Assembly (NCBI GenBank): GCA_934444695.1
Contig: CAKSDF010000014.1
Location: 1 to 24,285, forward strand
From: an uncultured Eubacteriales bacterium
GTDB lineage: Bacteria; Bacillota; Clostridia; Oscillospirales; Acutalibacteraceae
Length of the DNA stretch: 24,285 nt
Direction of reading: 5' to 3'
Both the position numbers and the translations under genes were made by a program. The notes beneath the pieces were generated by a model. It was not told the DNA's origin. It worked only from the letters and a program-made list of their open reading frames with translations, and searched no databases. Each line of letters opens with the position of its first letter. The stretch's first letter is position 1. Positions 5,753 to 13,844 of the stretch are shown piece by piece.

Positions 5753-8491
5753 TTAGTCCTCGTCGCGGCCGCAGCACTTCTTATATTTCTTTCCGGAACC
5801 GCAGGGGCAGGGATCGTTTCTGCCAACCTTTTGGGACTTGGTTTTAACCACCGTGTGACCCTTGGTGTCTCCGCCGCCAACGTTTTCGGCCGTTATTTTG
5901 GCTGCCTCGCGGCGTTTAAGATCATCGTCGGTCACCTTTTTTATCGAAAGCATCATCTTTGCGGTGTCCTCGCAAATGGCCGCGCTCATGGCGTTGAACA
6001 TATCGTAGCTTTCGTTGCGGAATTCCACAATGGGATTGTGCTGAGCATATGCGCGCAGATGAATGCCGTTTCTCAGCTCATCCATAGCGTCGATGTGGTC
6101 CATCCAGTAATGGTCAACGCATCTTAAAAGCACGTTTCTCTCGATCTGGCGCATAATTTCCGAGCCGAATTCCTCTTCCTTTTGCTCGTATATTTCATAT
6201 GCGCGGTCGGTAAGGTCCTTTGCGATCTCATCGGGGGTGATATTTCCAAGCTGCTCGGGGGTAAAGTCAAAGTCCTCAGGCGTGGTCAGCCAGCCGAGGA
6301 AGTAGCTCTTAAGTCCTTCGAGATTCCAGTTGTCGTGCACCTTGGGGTCGTTGAGATAAAGGGAGCAATGTGTGCTTATGGTGTCGGCAATCATCTTAAG
6401 GACAGAATCCTTAATGCTCTCGCCGTTAAGCACCTGATCGCGCTGAGAATAGATCTTGTTTCTCTGCTGATTCATAACATCATCGAATTCCAGGGTGCTC
6501 TTTCTGGCGGCAAAGTTGCGGGATTCAACCTTTTGCTGAGCGTTTTCGATGACGTTTGTAAGCATTTTGCTCTCAAGAGGCTGATCATCGGGGAACATAG
6601 ACATATTTCCGAGACGCTCGCCGCCGAAAAGTCTCATAAGATCGTCCTCAAGCGAAAGGAAGAAACGGCTGCGGCCGGGGTCTCCCTGACGGCCGGCGCG
6701 TCCTCTCAGCTGATTGTCGATACGGCGGGAATCGTGGCGCTCGGTTCCGATGATGTAAAGTCCGCCCGCCTCTCTGACCTTTTCGGCCTCGGGGGCGATT
6801 TCGGCCTTGTGCTTTTCGAGCAGGTCGGCATAGGTTTTTCTCAGAGCCAGTACCGCCTCGTCGTCGGTTTCAAAGTAGCTGGTGGCCTTGTCGATTTCCT
6901 CCTCGTCGAAATCCTGCTTTCTCATATCGGATTTGGCGAGATATTCGGCGTTGCCGCCAAGCATAATGTCGGTGCCTCGTCCGGCCATATTGGTGGCGAT
7001 GGTGACGGCGCCGAATTTTCCGGCCTGGGCGATGATGCCTGCTTCCTTCTCGTGGTATTTAGCGTTCAACACCTCGTGCTTGACGCCCCTGCGGGACAGA
7101 AGCTTGCTCAAATGCTCGGATTTTTCGATGGAAATTGTACCGACAAGCACCGGCTGACCCTTTTCGTGGGCGGCGATTATCTCGTCGATAACAGCGTTGA
7201 ATTTAGCCTGCTCGGTTTTGAACACCCAGTCGTGCTCGTCGATTCTGGCAAGAGGCTTGTTGGTGGGAATCTCGATAATGTCCAGGTTATAGATGTCGTT
7301 GAATTCTTCCTGCTCGGTGAGGGCGGTACCGGTCATACCCGAAAGCTTGTTGTAAAGTCGGAAGTAGTTCTGGAAGGTGATGGTGGCAAGGGTTTTTGAC
7401 TCGTGCTCGACCTTTACCCCTTCCTTTGCTTCTATTGCCTGATGGAGTCCCTCGTTATAGCGGCGGCCGAACATAAGACGGCCGGTAAACTCGTCTACGA
7501 TTATGACCTCTCCGTCCTTAACAACATAGTCGACGTCAAGGTGCATAATACCGTGGGCCTTGATGGCCTGGTTGATGTGGTGGAGCAGGGTGTTGTTTTC
7601 CATATCCGAAAGATTTTCGACATTAAAGTATCTTTCGGCCTTTTTAACGCCCTCGGGGGTGAGGGTGGCGGTTTTTGCCTTTTCGTCGACAATGTAGTCG
7701 CCGTCGTATTTTTCGTCGATATCCTCTTTGGCGTCGACTTCCTTGATTTTGGTCATTTTAAGGGTGCGGGCAAACTTGTCGGCCTTTTCGTAAAGGTCGG
7801 TGGATTTTTCGCCCTGTCCCGATATGATAAGAGGGGTTCTGGCCTCGTCTATGAGTATCGAGTCGACCTCGTCGACGATGGCGAAGTTATGCCCCCGCTG
7901 AACCTTTTGCTCAAGCCTTATAACCATATTGTCGCGGAGGTAATCGAAGCCCATTTCGTTGTTGGTGCCGTAGGTTATGTCGGCGGCATAGGCCTCTCTG
8001 CGCTCCTCGTTTGAAAGGCCGTGGACAATCAGGCCGACCTTAAGGCCGAGATATTTATAGACCTTGCCCATCCATTCCGAGTCGCGGCGGGCCAGATAGT
8101 CGTTGACCGTGACGATGTGCACGCCTTTTCCCGAAAGGGCGTTAAGGTATGCGGGAAGGGTGGCCACAAGGGTTTTACCTTCGCCGGTTTTCATTTCGCT
8201 GATACGTCCCTGATGAAGAACAATACCGCCGGTTATCTGAACCGGGAAGTGCTTCATTTCGAGCACTCTCCACGCCGCCTCGCGGCAGACGGCAAAGGCA
8301 TCAGGCAAAATATCGTCCAGCGTTTCACCCTTTGAAAGACGGCCTTTAAGTACCTCGGTCTGACCTTTAAGCTCCTCGTCGGGCATGGCCGAATATTTTT
8401 CTTCGAGGGCAAGCACCTTGTTTGTTATGGGCGCGATTTTTTTAAGCTCGCGCTTGCTGTAATTTCCGAAAAATGCAGATAATATATTCAT
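5753..8491 (-). CDS. secA: Preprotein translocase ATPase SecA
   Basis: 912 residues from ATG at 8491, preceded by GGGAG with an 8-nt spacer. A TTG 15 bp further upstream overlaps that ribosome site and is unlikely. SecA is the motor that drives unfolded preproteins through SecYEG. Visible motifs: NILSAFFGNYSKRELKK at the N-terminus, Walker A MKTGEGKT (residues 100-107), the DEVDSILIDEARTPLIISG DEAD-box region near 200, MAGRGTDIMLGG, ERHDSRRIDNQLRGRAGRQG in the second motor domain, and the C-terminal zinc motif CPCGSGKKYKKCCG that binds SecB or ribosomes. A helical-scaffold region precedes the zinc tail. Length is normal and no motif is missing. Expression is predicted from 8689-8717 through a leader of about 190 nt made almost entirely of repeat R2. 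Confidence 0.98.
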   Translation of the reverse strand: MNILSAFFGNYSKRELKKIAPITNKVLALEEKYSAMPDEELKGQTEVLKGRLSKGETLDDILPDAFAVCREAAWRVLEMKHFPVQITGGIVLHQGRISEMKTGEGKTLVATLPAYLNALSGKGVHIVTVNDYLARRDSEWMGKVYKYLGLKVGLIVHGLSNEERREAYAADITYGTNNEMGFDYLRDNMVIRLEQKVQRGHNFAIVDEVDSILIDEARTPLIISGQGEKSTDLYEKADKFARTLKMTKIKEVDAKEDIDEKYDGDYIVDEKAKTATLTPEGVKKAERYFNVENLSDMENNTLLHHINQAIKAHGIMHLDVDYVVKDGEVIIVDEFTGRLMFGRRYNEGLHQAIEAKEGVKVEHESKTLATITFQNYFRLYNKLSGMTGTALTEQEEFNDIYNLDIIEIPTNKPLARIDEHDWVFKTEQAKFNAVIDEIIAAHEKGQPVLVGTISIEKSEHLSKLLSRRGVKHEVLNAKYHEKEAGIIAQAGKFGAVTIATNMAGRGTDIMLGGNAEYLAKSDMRKQDFDEEEIDKATSYFETDDEAVLALRKTYADLLEKHKAEIAPEAEKVREAGGLYIIGTERHDSRRIDNQLRGRAGRQGDPGRSRFFLSLEDDLMRLFGGERLGNMSMFPDDQPLESKMLTNVIENAQQKVESRNFAARKSTLEFDDVMNQQRNKIYSQRDQVLNGESIKDSVLKMIADTISTHCSLYLNDPKVHDNWNLEGLKSYFLGWLTTPEDFDFTPEQLGNITPDEIAKDLTDRAYEIYEQKEEEFGSEIMRQIERNVLLRCVDHYWMDHIDAMDELRNGIHLRAYAQHNPIVEFRNESYDMFNAMSAAICEDTAKMMLSIKKVTDDDLKRREAAKITAENVGGGDTKGHTVVKTKSQKVGRNDPCPCGSGKKYKKCCGRDED

Positions 8492-8520
8492 AAGTTTTTC
8501 TCCCAATAGTAATGTCTATG

Positions 8521-8670
8521 GTAATCTTTAAGCAACGGACGGTCGAACACCGTACGGTTTCGCTCGTCCCGTTTCCCGTGCGGCATCGTGTTCATCACCC
8601 GTAGGTAACGCCTATATGCGACGACAAGCCGGAAATAACCATTAATAGGCCATTTCAGGCGTGTTCGGAT
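8521..8670 (-). repeat. R2 copy 1: dispersed repeat forming the secA leader (module order A then B)
   Basis: Read on the minus strand, module A (8670 to about 8605) contains ACGCCTGAA, CCTATTAATGGT and TGTCGTCGC. Module B (about 8604 to 8521) contains CCGCAC, AAACCGTACGG and CGTTGCTTAA. Both modules match 15205-15362, but there B precedes A. The repeat lies wholly within the predicted 5' untranslated region of secA and contains the self-complementary ACCGTACGGT. Whether it acts in secA expression is unknown. Confidence 0.7.
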
Positions 8671-8688
8671 ATGTGTGTTACGGTTAAG

Positions 8689-8717
8689 ATTATACTACAT
8701 TTTCTCCTATATTGCAA
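8689..8717 (-). promoter_or_regulatory. secA promoter
   Basis: On the minus strand, TTGCAA (8717-8712), a 17-bp spacer and a perfect TATAAT (8694-8689). The start site is expected near 8682, giving a leader of about 190 nt before the secA ATG. Confidence 0.75.
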
Positions 8718-8820
8718 GGCTTTGATGTGAATTAAATCTGCGGATTTTTCGACAGGTGTTTTTGCGGGCTTGCGATGACCTTTCCGGCAGCGTTTTGCAG
8801 CCTTTTGCGGTATTTTGCGC

Positions 8821-8856
8821 TGCTTGTGCGGTGCTGTGTGTTGCTTGTGCGGTGCT
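8821..8856. repeat. Short direct repeat in low-complexity sequence
   Basis: TGCTTGTGCGGTGCT occurs exactly at 8821-8835 and 8842-8856 (period 21 bp) inside a T/G-rich stretch between secA and nifS. I see no gene here. A minus-strand reading frame across it gives only low-complexity Ser/Thr/Ala/Gln sequence. Confidence 0.6.
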
Positions 8857-8913
8857 TGTGAAGTATTTTGAGCTGCTTATGTGGTTAATGCGAGGCCTAA
8901 GACAGCTGCGTGA

Positions 8914-8943
8914 GCTGAGGCTGTCAGTGCAATCCGATCGGAG
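8914..8943. repeat. R1-C: decayed half copy of the R1 element
   Basis: GCTGAGGCTGTCAG followed 12 nt later by CGGAG matches the left arm of the R1 elements. The side hairpin is broken, the run after CGGAG is AAAA instead of GGAG, and no right arm is found nearby. It looks like a remnant. Confidence 0.55.
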
Positions 8944-9014
8944 AAAAGCATTCATAAAACTGCACTAAAATCCGCGAAAGCATAGCAAAATACTATGTTT
9001 TTCGTCAAAAGCGG

Positions 9015-9028
9015 TTAGCAAGCGCTAA
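9015..9028. promoter_or_regulatory. Inverted repeat upstream of the nifS promoter, possible operator
   Basis: TTAGC, 4-bp spacer, GCTAA, ending 28 bp before the -35 box of the nifS promoter. It could be a regulator site, but 5-bp arms alone are weak evidence. Confidence 0.3.
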
Positions 9029-9056
9029 TTTATTTTATTAAATTACTTTAAACTGC

Positions 9057-9085
9057 TTGTATTTTATAAACACCCGTGATATAAT
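9057..9085 (+). promoter_or_regulatory. nifS-nifU promoter with extended -10
   Basis: TTGTAT (9057-9062), a 17-bp spacer and perfect TATAAT (9080-9085) with TG one base upstream (9077-9078). The predicted start near 9091-9093 falls at the beginning of the first leader hairpin. Confidence 0.75.
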
Positions 9086-9092
9086 AAACTTT

Positions 9093-9232
9093 GGTGAAAA
9101 GCCGCTTGTGTTTTCACCGCAAGGCATAACGCCTCTATCACCTATCATTACCACCGATAAGGTCGGTGTTCAGGCTGCCGAAAGCCTTTGTTTGCGGGAA
9201 CGTTCCCGCAAAGGAAAACGACCGCCGGCAGC
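9093..9232 (+). promoter_or_regulatory. Structured 5' leader of nifS with four hairpins
   Basis: H1: GGTGAAAA (9093-9100) / TTTTCACC (9111-9118). H2: AGGC / GCCT (9122-9134). H3: CACCGA (9152-9157) / TCGGTG (9163-9168). H4: outer stem GCTGCCG (9174-9180) / CGGCAGC (9226-9232), enclosing a perfect 22-bp palindrome (9191-9212) that would fold as a 9-bp stem with an ACGT loop. An alternative AAAGC (9181-9185) / GCTTT (9231-9235) pairing competes with the outer H4 stem. I do not recognise a known riboswitch or T-box. Confidence 0.55.
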
Positions 9233-9264
9233 TTTGAGATCTGTTTTAAAAGGGAGGATTTTAA

Positions 9265-10458
9265 ATGAGCAGATTTGTTTATGCGGACAACGCAGCCACA
9301 ACCGAGCTTTCAAAGCCGGTTCTCGATGCAATGATGCCCTATCTCACCGAGTACTACGGTAACCCCTCAAGCCTTTACCACATCAGCGACAAAACCAAGA
9401 CCGCGGTAGAGACGGCGAGAGAAAAGGTCGCTGCGGTTTTCGGCGCAGCACCGGGAGAAATTTTCTTTACTTCCGGCGGCAGCGAAGCCGACAACTGGGC
9501 CATAAAGGGCACCGCCTACGCTCTTATGAAGAAGGGCAAAAAACACATTATTTCCACAGCTTTCGAGCACCATGCAGTGCTTCACACCCTTAAATTCCTT
9601 GAAAAGAATTTTGGATTCGACATAACCCTTCTTCCGGTTCACGAGGACGGCCTCGTGCGGGTGGACGAGCTTGAGGCGGCCATAAGAGAGGACACCGCCC
9701 TTGTATCGGTTATGTTTGCCAACAACGAGATCGGCACCGTTCAGCCCATTGCCGAGATCGGCGCCGTTTGCAAAAAACACGGCGTACTTTTCCACACCGA
9801 CGCTGTTCAGGCGGTCGGAAACGTCAAAATCGACGTAAACGAAATGAATATAGATATGCTTTCTCTTTCCGCCCATAAATTCCACGGACCTAAAGGCGTC
9901 GGCGCCCTCTACATCCGCAAGGGTGTGCGTCCCGAGAACCTTATCGACGGAGGCGCTCAGGAGAAAAACCGCCGCGCCGGAACCGAGAATGTTCCCGGTA
10001 TCGTGGGACTCGGCGAGGCCATTACCATTGCCGCCGCCGGAATGGAAGCAAAGAATAAAAAGCTTCGCGAAATTCAGAAGCACTTTATAACCGAGGCGCT
10101 TAAAATCGAGCGTTCGAGAGTTAACGGCAGCCTTGAGCATCGCCTTCCCGGCAACATCAATATGTGCTTTGAGGGAATAGAGGGCGAATCGCTGCTGCTT
10201 ATGCTCGACCTTAAAGGCATATGCGCTTCCTCGGGATCGGCCTGCACATCCGGTTCTCTCGATCCCAGCCACGTGCTGCTTGCCATCGGCCTTCCCCACG
10301 AGATCGCCCACGGCTCCCTCCGCCTTTCCTTCTCGGACGGCAACACCATGGAGGATGCTGATTATATTCTCGAGTGCCTTCCTCCCATAATCGACAGGCT
10401 TCGTTCCATGTCTCCCCTTTGGGAAAGAATCAAAAAGCAGGAGCAGGAAAACAAATAA
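9265..10458 (+). CDS. nifS: Cysteine desulfurase, NifS/IscS family
   Basis: 397 residues; ATG at 9265 follows AGGGAGG with a 7-nt spacer. This pyridoxal-phosphate enzyme removes sulfur from cysteine as an enzyme persulfide and passes it to the Fe-S scaffold. Seen in the sequence: TSGGSEADN cofactor-binding loop (70-77), EHHAVL with H102/H103 stacking on the cofactor, HTDAVQAVG (177-185) with the cofactor Asp, Schiff-base lysine K205 in SAHKFHGPKG, RRAGTENV (236-243), and catalytic C327 in SSGSACTSG. The extended loop around C327 is the group I (NifS/IscS) form. The scaffold gene nifU begins 59 bp downstream, so the two form an operon. No iscR-type regulator gene is adjacent; the leader may carry the regulation. 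Confidence 0.97.
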   Translation: MSRFVYADNAATTELSKPVLDAMMPYLTEYYGNPSSLYHISDKTKTAVETAREKVAAVFGAAPGEIFFTSGGSEADNWAIKGTAYALMKKGKKHIISTAFEHHAVLHTLKFLEKNFGFDITLLPVHEDGLVRVDELEAAIREDTALVSVMFANNEIGTVQPIAEIGAVCKKHGVLFHTDAVQAVGNVKIDVNEMNIDMLSLSAHKFHGPKGVGALYIRKGVRPENLIDGGAQEKNRRAGTENVPGIVGLGEAITIAAAGMEAKNKKLREIQKHFITEALKIERSRVNGSLEHRLPGNINMCFEGIEGESLLLMLDLKGICASSGSACTSGSLDPSHVLLAIGLPHEIAHGSLRLSFSDGNTMEDADYILECLPPIIDRLRSMSPLWERIKKQEQENK

Positions 10459-10517
10459 ACCGAAAATACGGTAAAAAACCGCAAAAGATAAAGATACAAG
10501 AACAGGAGTTGAAATAT

Positions 10518-10961
10518 ATGTATACCGAACAGGTTATGGACCATTTCACCAATCCCCGCAACGTGGGCGAGATCCCTGATGCCGACGGAATCGGCGAGGT
10601 GGGCAACGCCAAATGCGGCGACATTATGAAGATGTACATCAAGGTCAAGGACAACGTCATCACCGACGTTAAATTCAAAACCTACGGCTGCGGCTCGGCA
10701 ATTGCCACCAGCTCTATCGCCACCGAGATGATAAAGGGACACACCCTTGAGGAAGCCTTAAAACTTTCAAACAAGGCTGTTGTCGAGGCGCTGGGCGGAC
10801 TGCCGGCACACAAGATTCATTGCTCGGTACTGGCCGAACAGTCGATCAAAGCCGCCATTGCCGACTACTATAAGCGTCAGGGCATCGATCCCGAGCCTCT
10901 GCTCGGCACAAAATCTGAAAAATGCGCCGCCTGCAACGACGGAAACTGCTGTAACGGTTAA
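10518..10961 (+). CDS. nifU: Fe-S cluster assembly scaffold, NifU/IscU type, with Cys-rich tail
   Basis: 147 residues from ATG at 10518 after AGGAG with a 9-nt spacer; longer in-frame starts lie inside nifS and lack a site. It corresponds to the N-terminal scaffold domain of NifU only. The three cluster-ligand cysteines are present: C33 in AKCGD (with the conserved D35), C58 in YGCGSA and C102 in KIHCSVLAE. The HCSVLAE motif replaces the LPPVK-type region of Isc systems and is common in Clostridial proteins. After the usual end of the fold (about 125) there is a tail with four extra cysteines, KCAACNDGNCCNG (C136, C139, C144, C145), which could bind another metal or accept sulfur. It acts with NifS, encoded 59 bp upstream. 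Confidence 0.95.
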   Translation: MYTEQVMDHFTNPRNVGEIPDADGIGEVGNAKCGDIMKMYIKVKDNVITDVKFKTYGCGSAIATSSIATEMIKGHTLEEALKLSNKAVVEALGGLPAHKIHCSVLAEQSIKAAIADYYKRQGIDPEPLLGTKSEKCAACNDGNCCNG

Positions 10962-11024
10962 GCGGTATTTTTGCCGAACTTTCGGCAGACCGATACCATC
11001 CGCACAGCAAAACAACAAATTACC

Positions 11025-11065
11025 AAGGCCGAAAACCTCCCCTTGCCGGAGCCATTTTCGGCCTT
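11025..11065 (+). terminator. Hairpin after nifU, probable terminator or attenuator
   Basis: A perfect 11-bp stem AAGGCCGAAAA / TTTTCGGCCTT with a 19-nt loop, then TGCTTTAC. The T tract is short, so read-through into polA is possible. A smaller hairpin TGCCGA / TCGGCA sits at 10972-10987. Confidence 0.5.
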
Positions 11066-11147
11066 TGCTTTACGGCAGCGAAGGACGGCAAAACCCCTCC
11101 TCCGTTATGAAAGTAACAATATTCCGATTATAACAAGAGGTGTGTCA

Positions 11148-13691
11148 ATGAAAATTCTCATTCTTGACGGCAACAGCATTTTAAACCGTGCCTTTTACGG
11201 CATCCGTTCCCTTTCCACCAAGGACGGCATTTTTACCAACGGAATTTACGGCTTTCTCAACATACTTTTAAAGCTCAAAGAGCAGGTAGGCCCCGACAAG
11301 ATCTTTGCCGCCTTCGACCTTAAAGCTCCCACCTTCAGAAAGCAGCTTTACGAGCAATATAAAGCGGGTCGAAAGCCTCAGCCCGAGGAGCTTACCATGC
11401 AGTTCCCCATTTTAAAGGAAATACTGACCCTTTGGGGAGTTACGGTGCTCGAAAAAGAGGGGTACGAGGCCGATGATTTTCTCGGCACGGTGGCGAGGCT
11501 TTGCAAGGAAAATGACTACCGGTGCTTTATCGCAACCGGAGATCGGGACAGCCTTCAGCTGGTCGGACAAAACACCACCGTGCTGCTTGCCGCCACAAAG
11601 GCGGGGCAGCCTGAGCTTCGCATTTACGATCCCGAGAAAATTTCCGATGATTACGGCGTTACCCCCGAGCAGCTCATTGACGTTAAGGGGCTTATGGGCG
11701 ACCAATCTGACAACATCCCCGGCGTGGCGGGAGTGGGAGAAAAAACCGCCCTGTCGCTCATCTCGAAATTCGGCAGCATTGACGGGGTTTATGAAAATAT
11801 CGATTCCCCCGAAATAAAGGCGGGAGTCAGGCAAAAGCTTTTAAACGACAAGGACAACGCCTATCTCAGCAAAAAGCTGGGCACAATATGCTGCGAGGTG
11901 CCTTATGACATAAGCTTTGAGCCGGTGCATCCCGATTTTGGCGGCCTTAGAAGAAGGCTCGCCTCCCTTGAGCTTTTCAGAATCATAAAGCGAATGGGAC
12001 TTGAAAACGGCAGCGGTGAGACCTCTGATAAATCGGCCGAAACCCGGGAAATAGAGGTTGAAACTCCGGAAGAAATTCCCGACATTAAAGACACAGACAC
12101 ATTCTTCCCCGTGCCGTTTTTGGCCGAAAATGAGCTGCACATCGCAATTAAGTTAGACGGCAAGGTGAAGATTTTTGGGGGACAGGCCGCAGAATCGCTG
12201 ATTTTATCAGAAGCTCCCGCGGTGGTGCACGATCTTAAATCCCTTTACGAACAGGGTATATACATCAAGAATCCCGTTTTCGACACCTACCTTTGCGGAT
12301 ATCTTTTAAATCCTTCGGCCTCGGATTATTCGGCAGACCGCCTTTGCGAGGAATATTCGGTCAAAGCATTCAGCCTTAAAAACTGCCCCGCTGGCTTTGA
12401 AACCGCGGCAAAAACCTCTGCACTCCTCCCCGAGCTTTATGAGGTGCTGCGGCTGCGCCTTTCGGACGACAAGCAAAAGGCTCTGTTAAAAGACATTGAA
12501 ATGCCCCTGTCACTTGTGCTTAGCAATATGGAAAAGCGGGGTTTTCTTGTGGATGCGGAGGGCATACGCGCCTTCGGTCAAAGCCTTACCGGCAGAATCG
12601 CCGAGCTTGAAAAATCGGTGTATGAGGCGGTGGGATATGAGTTTAATCTCAATTCCCCCAAACAGCTTGCCGACGCTCTCTTTGTAAAACTGGGGCTGCC
12701 GGCCAAGAAAAAGACCAAAAGCGGCTTTTCCACAAACGCCGAGGTGCTTGAAGAGCTGCGGGATCACCATCCCGTCGGTGCGCTGCTTGAATACCGCCAG
12801 CTTGCCAAGCTTAAATCCACCTATGTGGAAGGCCTTTTGGCGGTAATATCCGACGACGGACGTATTCATTCCACCTTTAATCAAACCGAGACACGCACAG
12901 GACGTATAAGCTCCTCCGAGCCCAATCTTCAGAACATTCCCGTCAGAAAGGAGCTTGGCAGGGAGCTGAGACGCTTCTTTGCGGCCAAAGAGGGCTGCGT
13001 TTTGGTGGACGCCGACTATTCCCAAATCGAGCTCAGGGTGCTCGCCCACATGGCAAACGACCGCCATATGATCGACACATTCCTGTCGGGCGGAGACATT
13101 CATACCTCAACGGCGGCCAAGGTTTTCGGGGTATCTGAAAAGGATGTCACATCCCTTATGCGTTCCCGCGCCAAGGCTGTCAATTTCGGAATTGTATACG
13201 GTATAGGTGCTTTTTCGCTGTCGAAGGACCTTAAAATTTCCTTCGGCGAAGCCAAAAGCTATATCAAAAATTATATGGACACATACAGCGGAGTGGCCGA
13301 TTATATGGAAAAGACGGTGGAAAAGGCCAAGAACGACGGCTTTGTCGAGACACTTTTCGGACGCCGCCGTCCGCTGCCCGAGCTTTCGGCAACCTCGGCC
13401 GTGACCCGTTCCTTCGGCGAGCGGGTGGCGCGCAATATGCCTGTTCAGGGAACGGCTGCCGACATTATAAAGATAGCCATGATAAATGTCGAAAAGGCCC
13501 TTGAAAAGGCGGGACTTTCGGCAAAGCTTATCTTGCAGATACACGACGAACTGATCGTTGAAGCCCCCGAAAACGAGGCGCAAAAGGCGGCCGAAATACT
13601 GAAACAGGAAATGGAGCACGCCGTCGAGCTGTCGGTCCCGCTGACCGTCGATTGCCACACGGGAAAGACATGGTTTGACGCTAAGGAGTAA
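11148..13691 (+). CDS. polA: DNA polymerase I, proofreading domain degenerate
   Basis: 847 residues; ATG at 11148 follows AAGAGGTG. An upstream in-frame stretch beginning at 10971 covers the nifU terminator and is non-coding. Residues 1-290 form the 5' nuclease (LILDGNSILNRAFYG, EADDFLGT, TGDRDSLQL, GLMGDQSDNIPGVAGVGEKTA in two parts). Residues 305-460 occupy the place of the 3'-5' exonuclease, but I cannot find the DxE, the second Asp motif or the YxxxD motif, so proofreading is likely absent, as in other Firmicutes. The polymerase domain is complete: motif A DADYSQIELR with D623, motif B RSRAKAVNFGIVYG, motif C QIHDELIVEAP with D800. It fills gaps in repair and removes Okazaki primers. Confidence 0.96.
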   Translation: MKILILDGNSILNRAFYGIRSLSTKDGIFTNGIYGFLNILLKLKEQVGPDKIFAAFDLKAPTFRKQLYEQYKAGRKPQPEELTMQFPILKEILTLWGVTVLEKEGYEADDFLGTVARLCKENDYRCFIATGDRDSLQLVGQNTTVLLAATKAGQPELRIYDPEKISDDYGVTPEQLIDVKGLMGDQSDNIPGVAGVGEKTALSLISKFGSIDGVYENIDSPEIKAGVRQKLLNDKDNAYLSKKLGTICCEVPYDISFEPVHPDFGGLRRRLASLELFRIIKRMGLENGSGETSDKSAETREIEVETPEEIPDIKDTDTFFPVPFLAENELHIAIKLDGKVKIFGGQAAESLILSEAPAVVHDLKSLYEQGIYIKNPVFDTYLCGYLLNPSASDYSADRLCEEYSVKAFSLKNCPAGFETAAKTSALLPELYEVLRLRLSDDKQKALLKDIEMPLSLVLSNMEKRGFLVDAEGIRAFGQSLTGRIAELEKSVYEAVGYEFNLNSPKQLADALFVKLGLPAKKKTKSGFSTNAEVLEELRDHHPVGALLEYRQLAKLKSTYVEGLLAVISDDGRIHSTFNQTETRTGRISSSEPNLQNIPVRKELGRELRRFFAAKEGCVLVDADYSQIELRVLAHMANDRHMIDTFLSGGDIHTSTAAKVFGVSEKDVTSLMRSRAKAVNFGIVYGIGAFSLSKDLKISFGEAKSYIKNYMDTYSGVADYMEKTVEKAKNDGFVETLFGRRRPLPELSATSAVTRSFGERVARNMPVQGTAADIIKIAMINVEKALEKAGLSAKLILQIHDELIVEAPENEAQKAAEILKQEMEHAVELSVPLTVDCHTGKTWFDAKE

Positions 13692-13844
13692 GCAACAGAC
13701 GACCACGCACATATTGTGAAAATCGTTGTTGTCAAAACGCCCCGCCGGCGTTAACAAACAAATACCCCGTTCAGCCAGAGCGGTCGTACAATTAACGGAA
13801 CAACGGCGGCAAAACATCACAGGAAACTAACCAAGGAGACTAAA

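Noticed and set aside
6182..7399. Long plus-strand open frame (405 codons) opposite secA
   Set aside because: It is the exact antisense of conserved SecA coding sequence, has no ribosome site, and its Val/Gly/Leu-rich composition is typical of a mirror frame of a GC-rich gene.
8492..8506. TTG start adding five residues to SecA
   Set aside because: The TTG overlaps the GGGAG ribosome site that serves the ATG at 8491, and known SecA proteins begin close to that ATG.
8707..8955. 82-codon minus-strand frame between secA and nifS
   Set aside because: It is low-complexity sequence produced by a short direct repeat and by the R1-C remnant, and overlaps the secA promoter.
9191..9212. LexA (SOS box) reading of the perfect palindrome
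   Set aside because: Firmicute LexA sites need GAAC and GTTC separated by four bases; here they abut.
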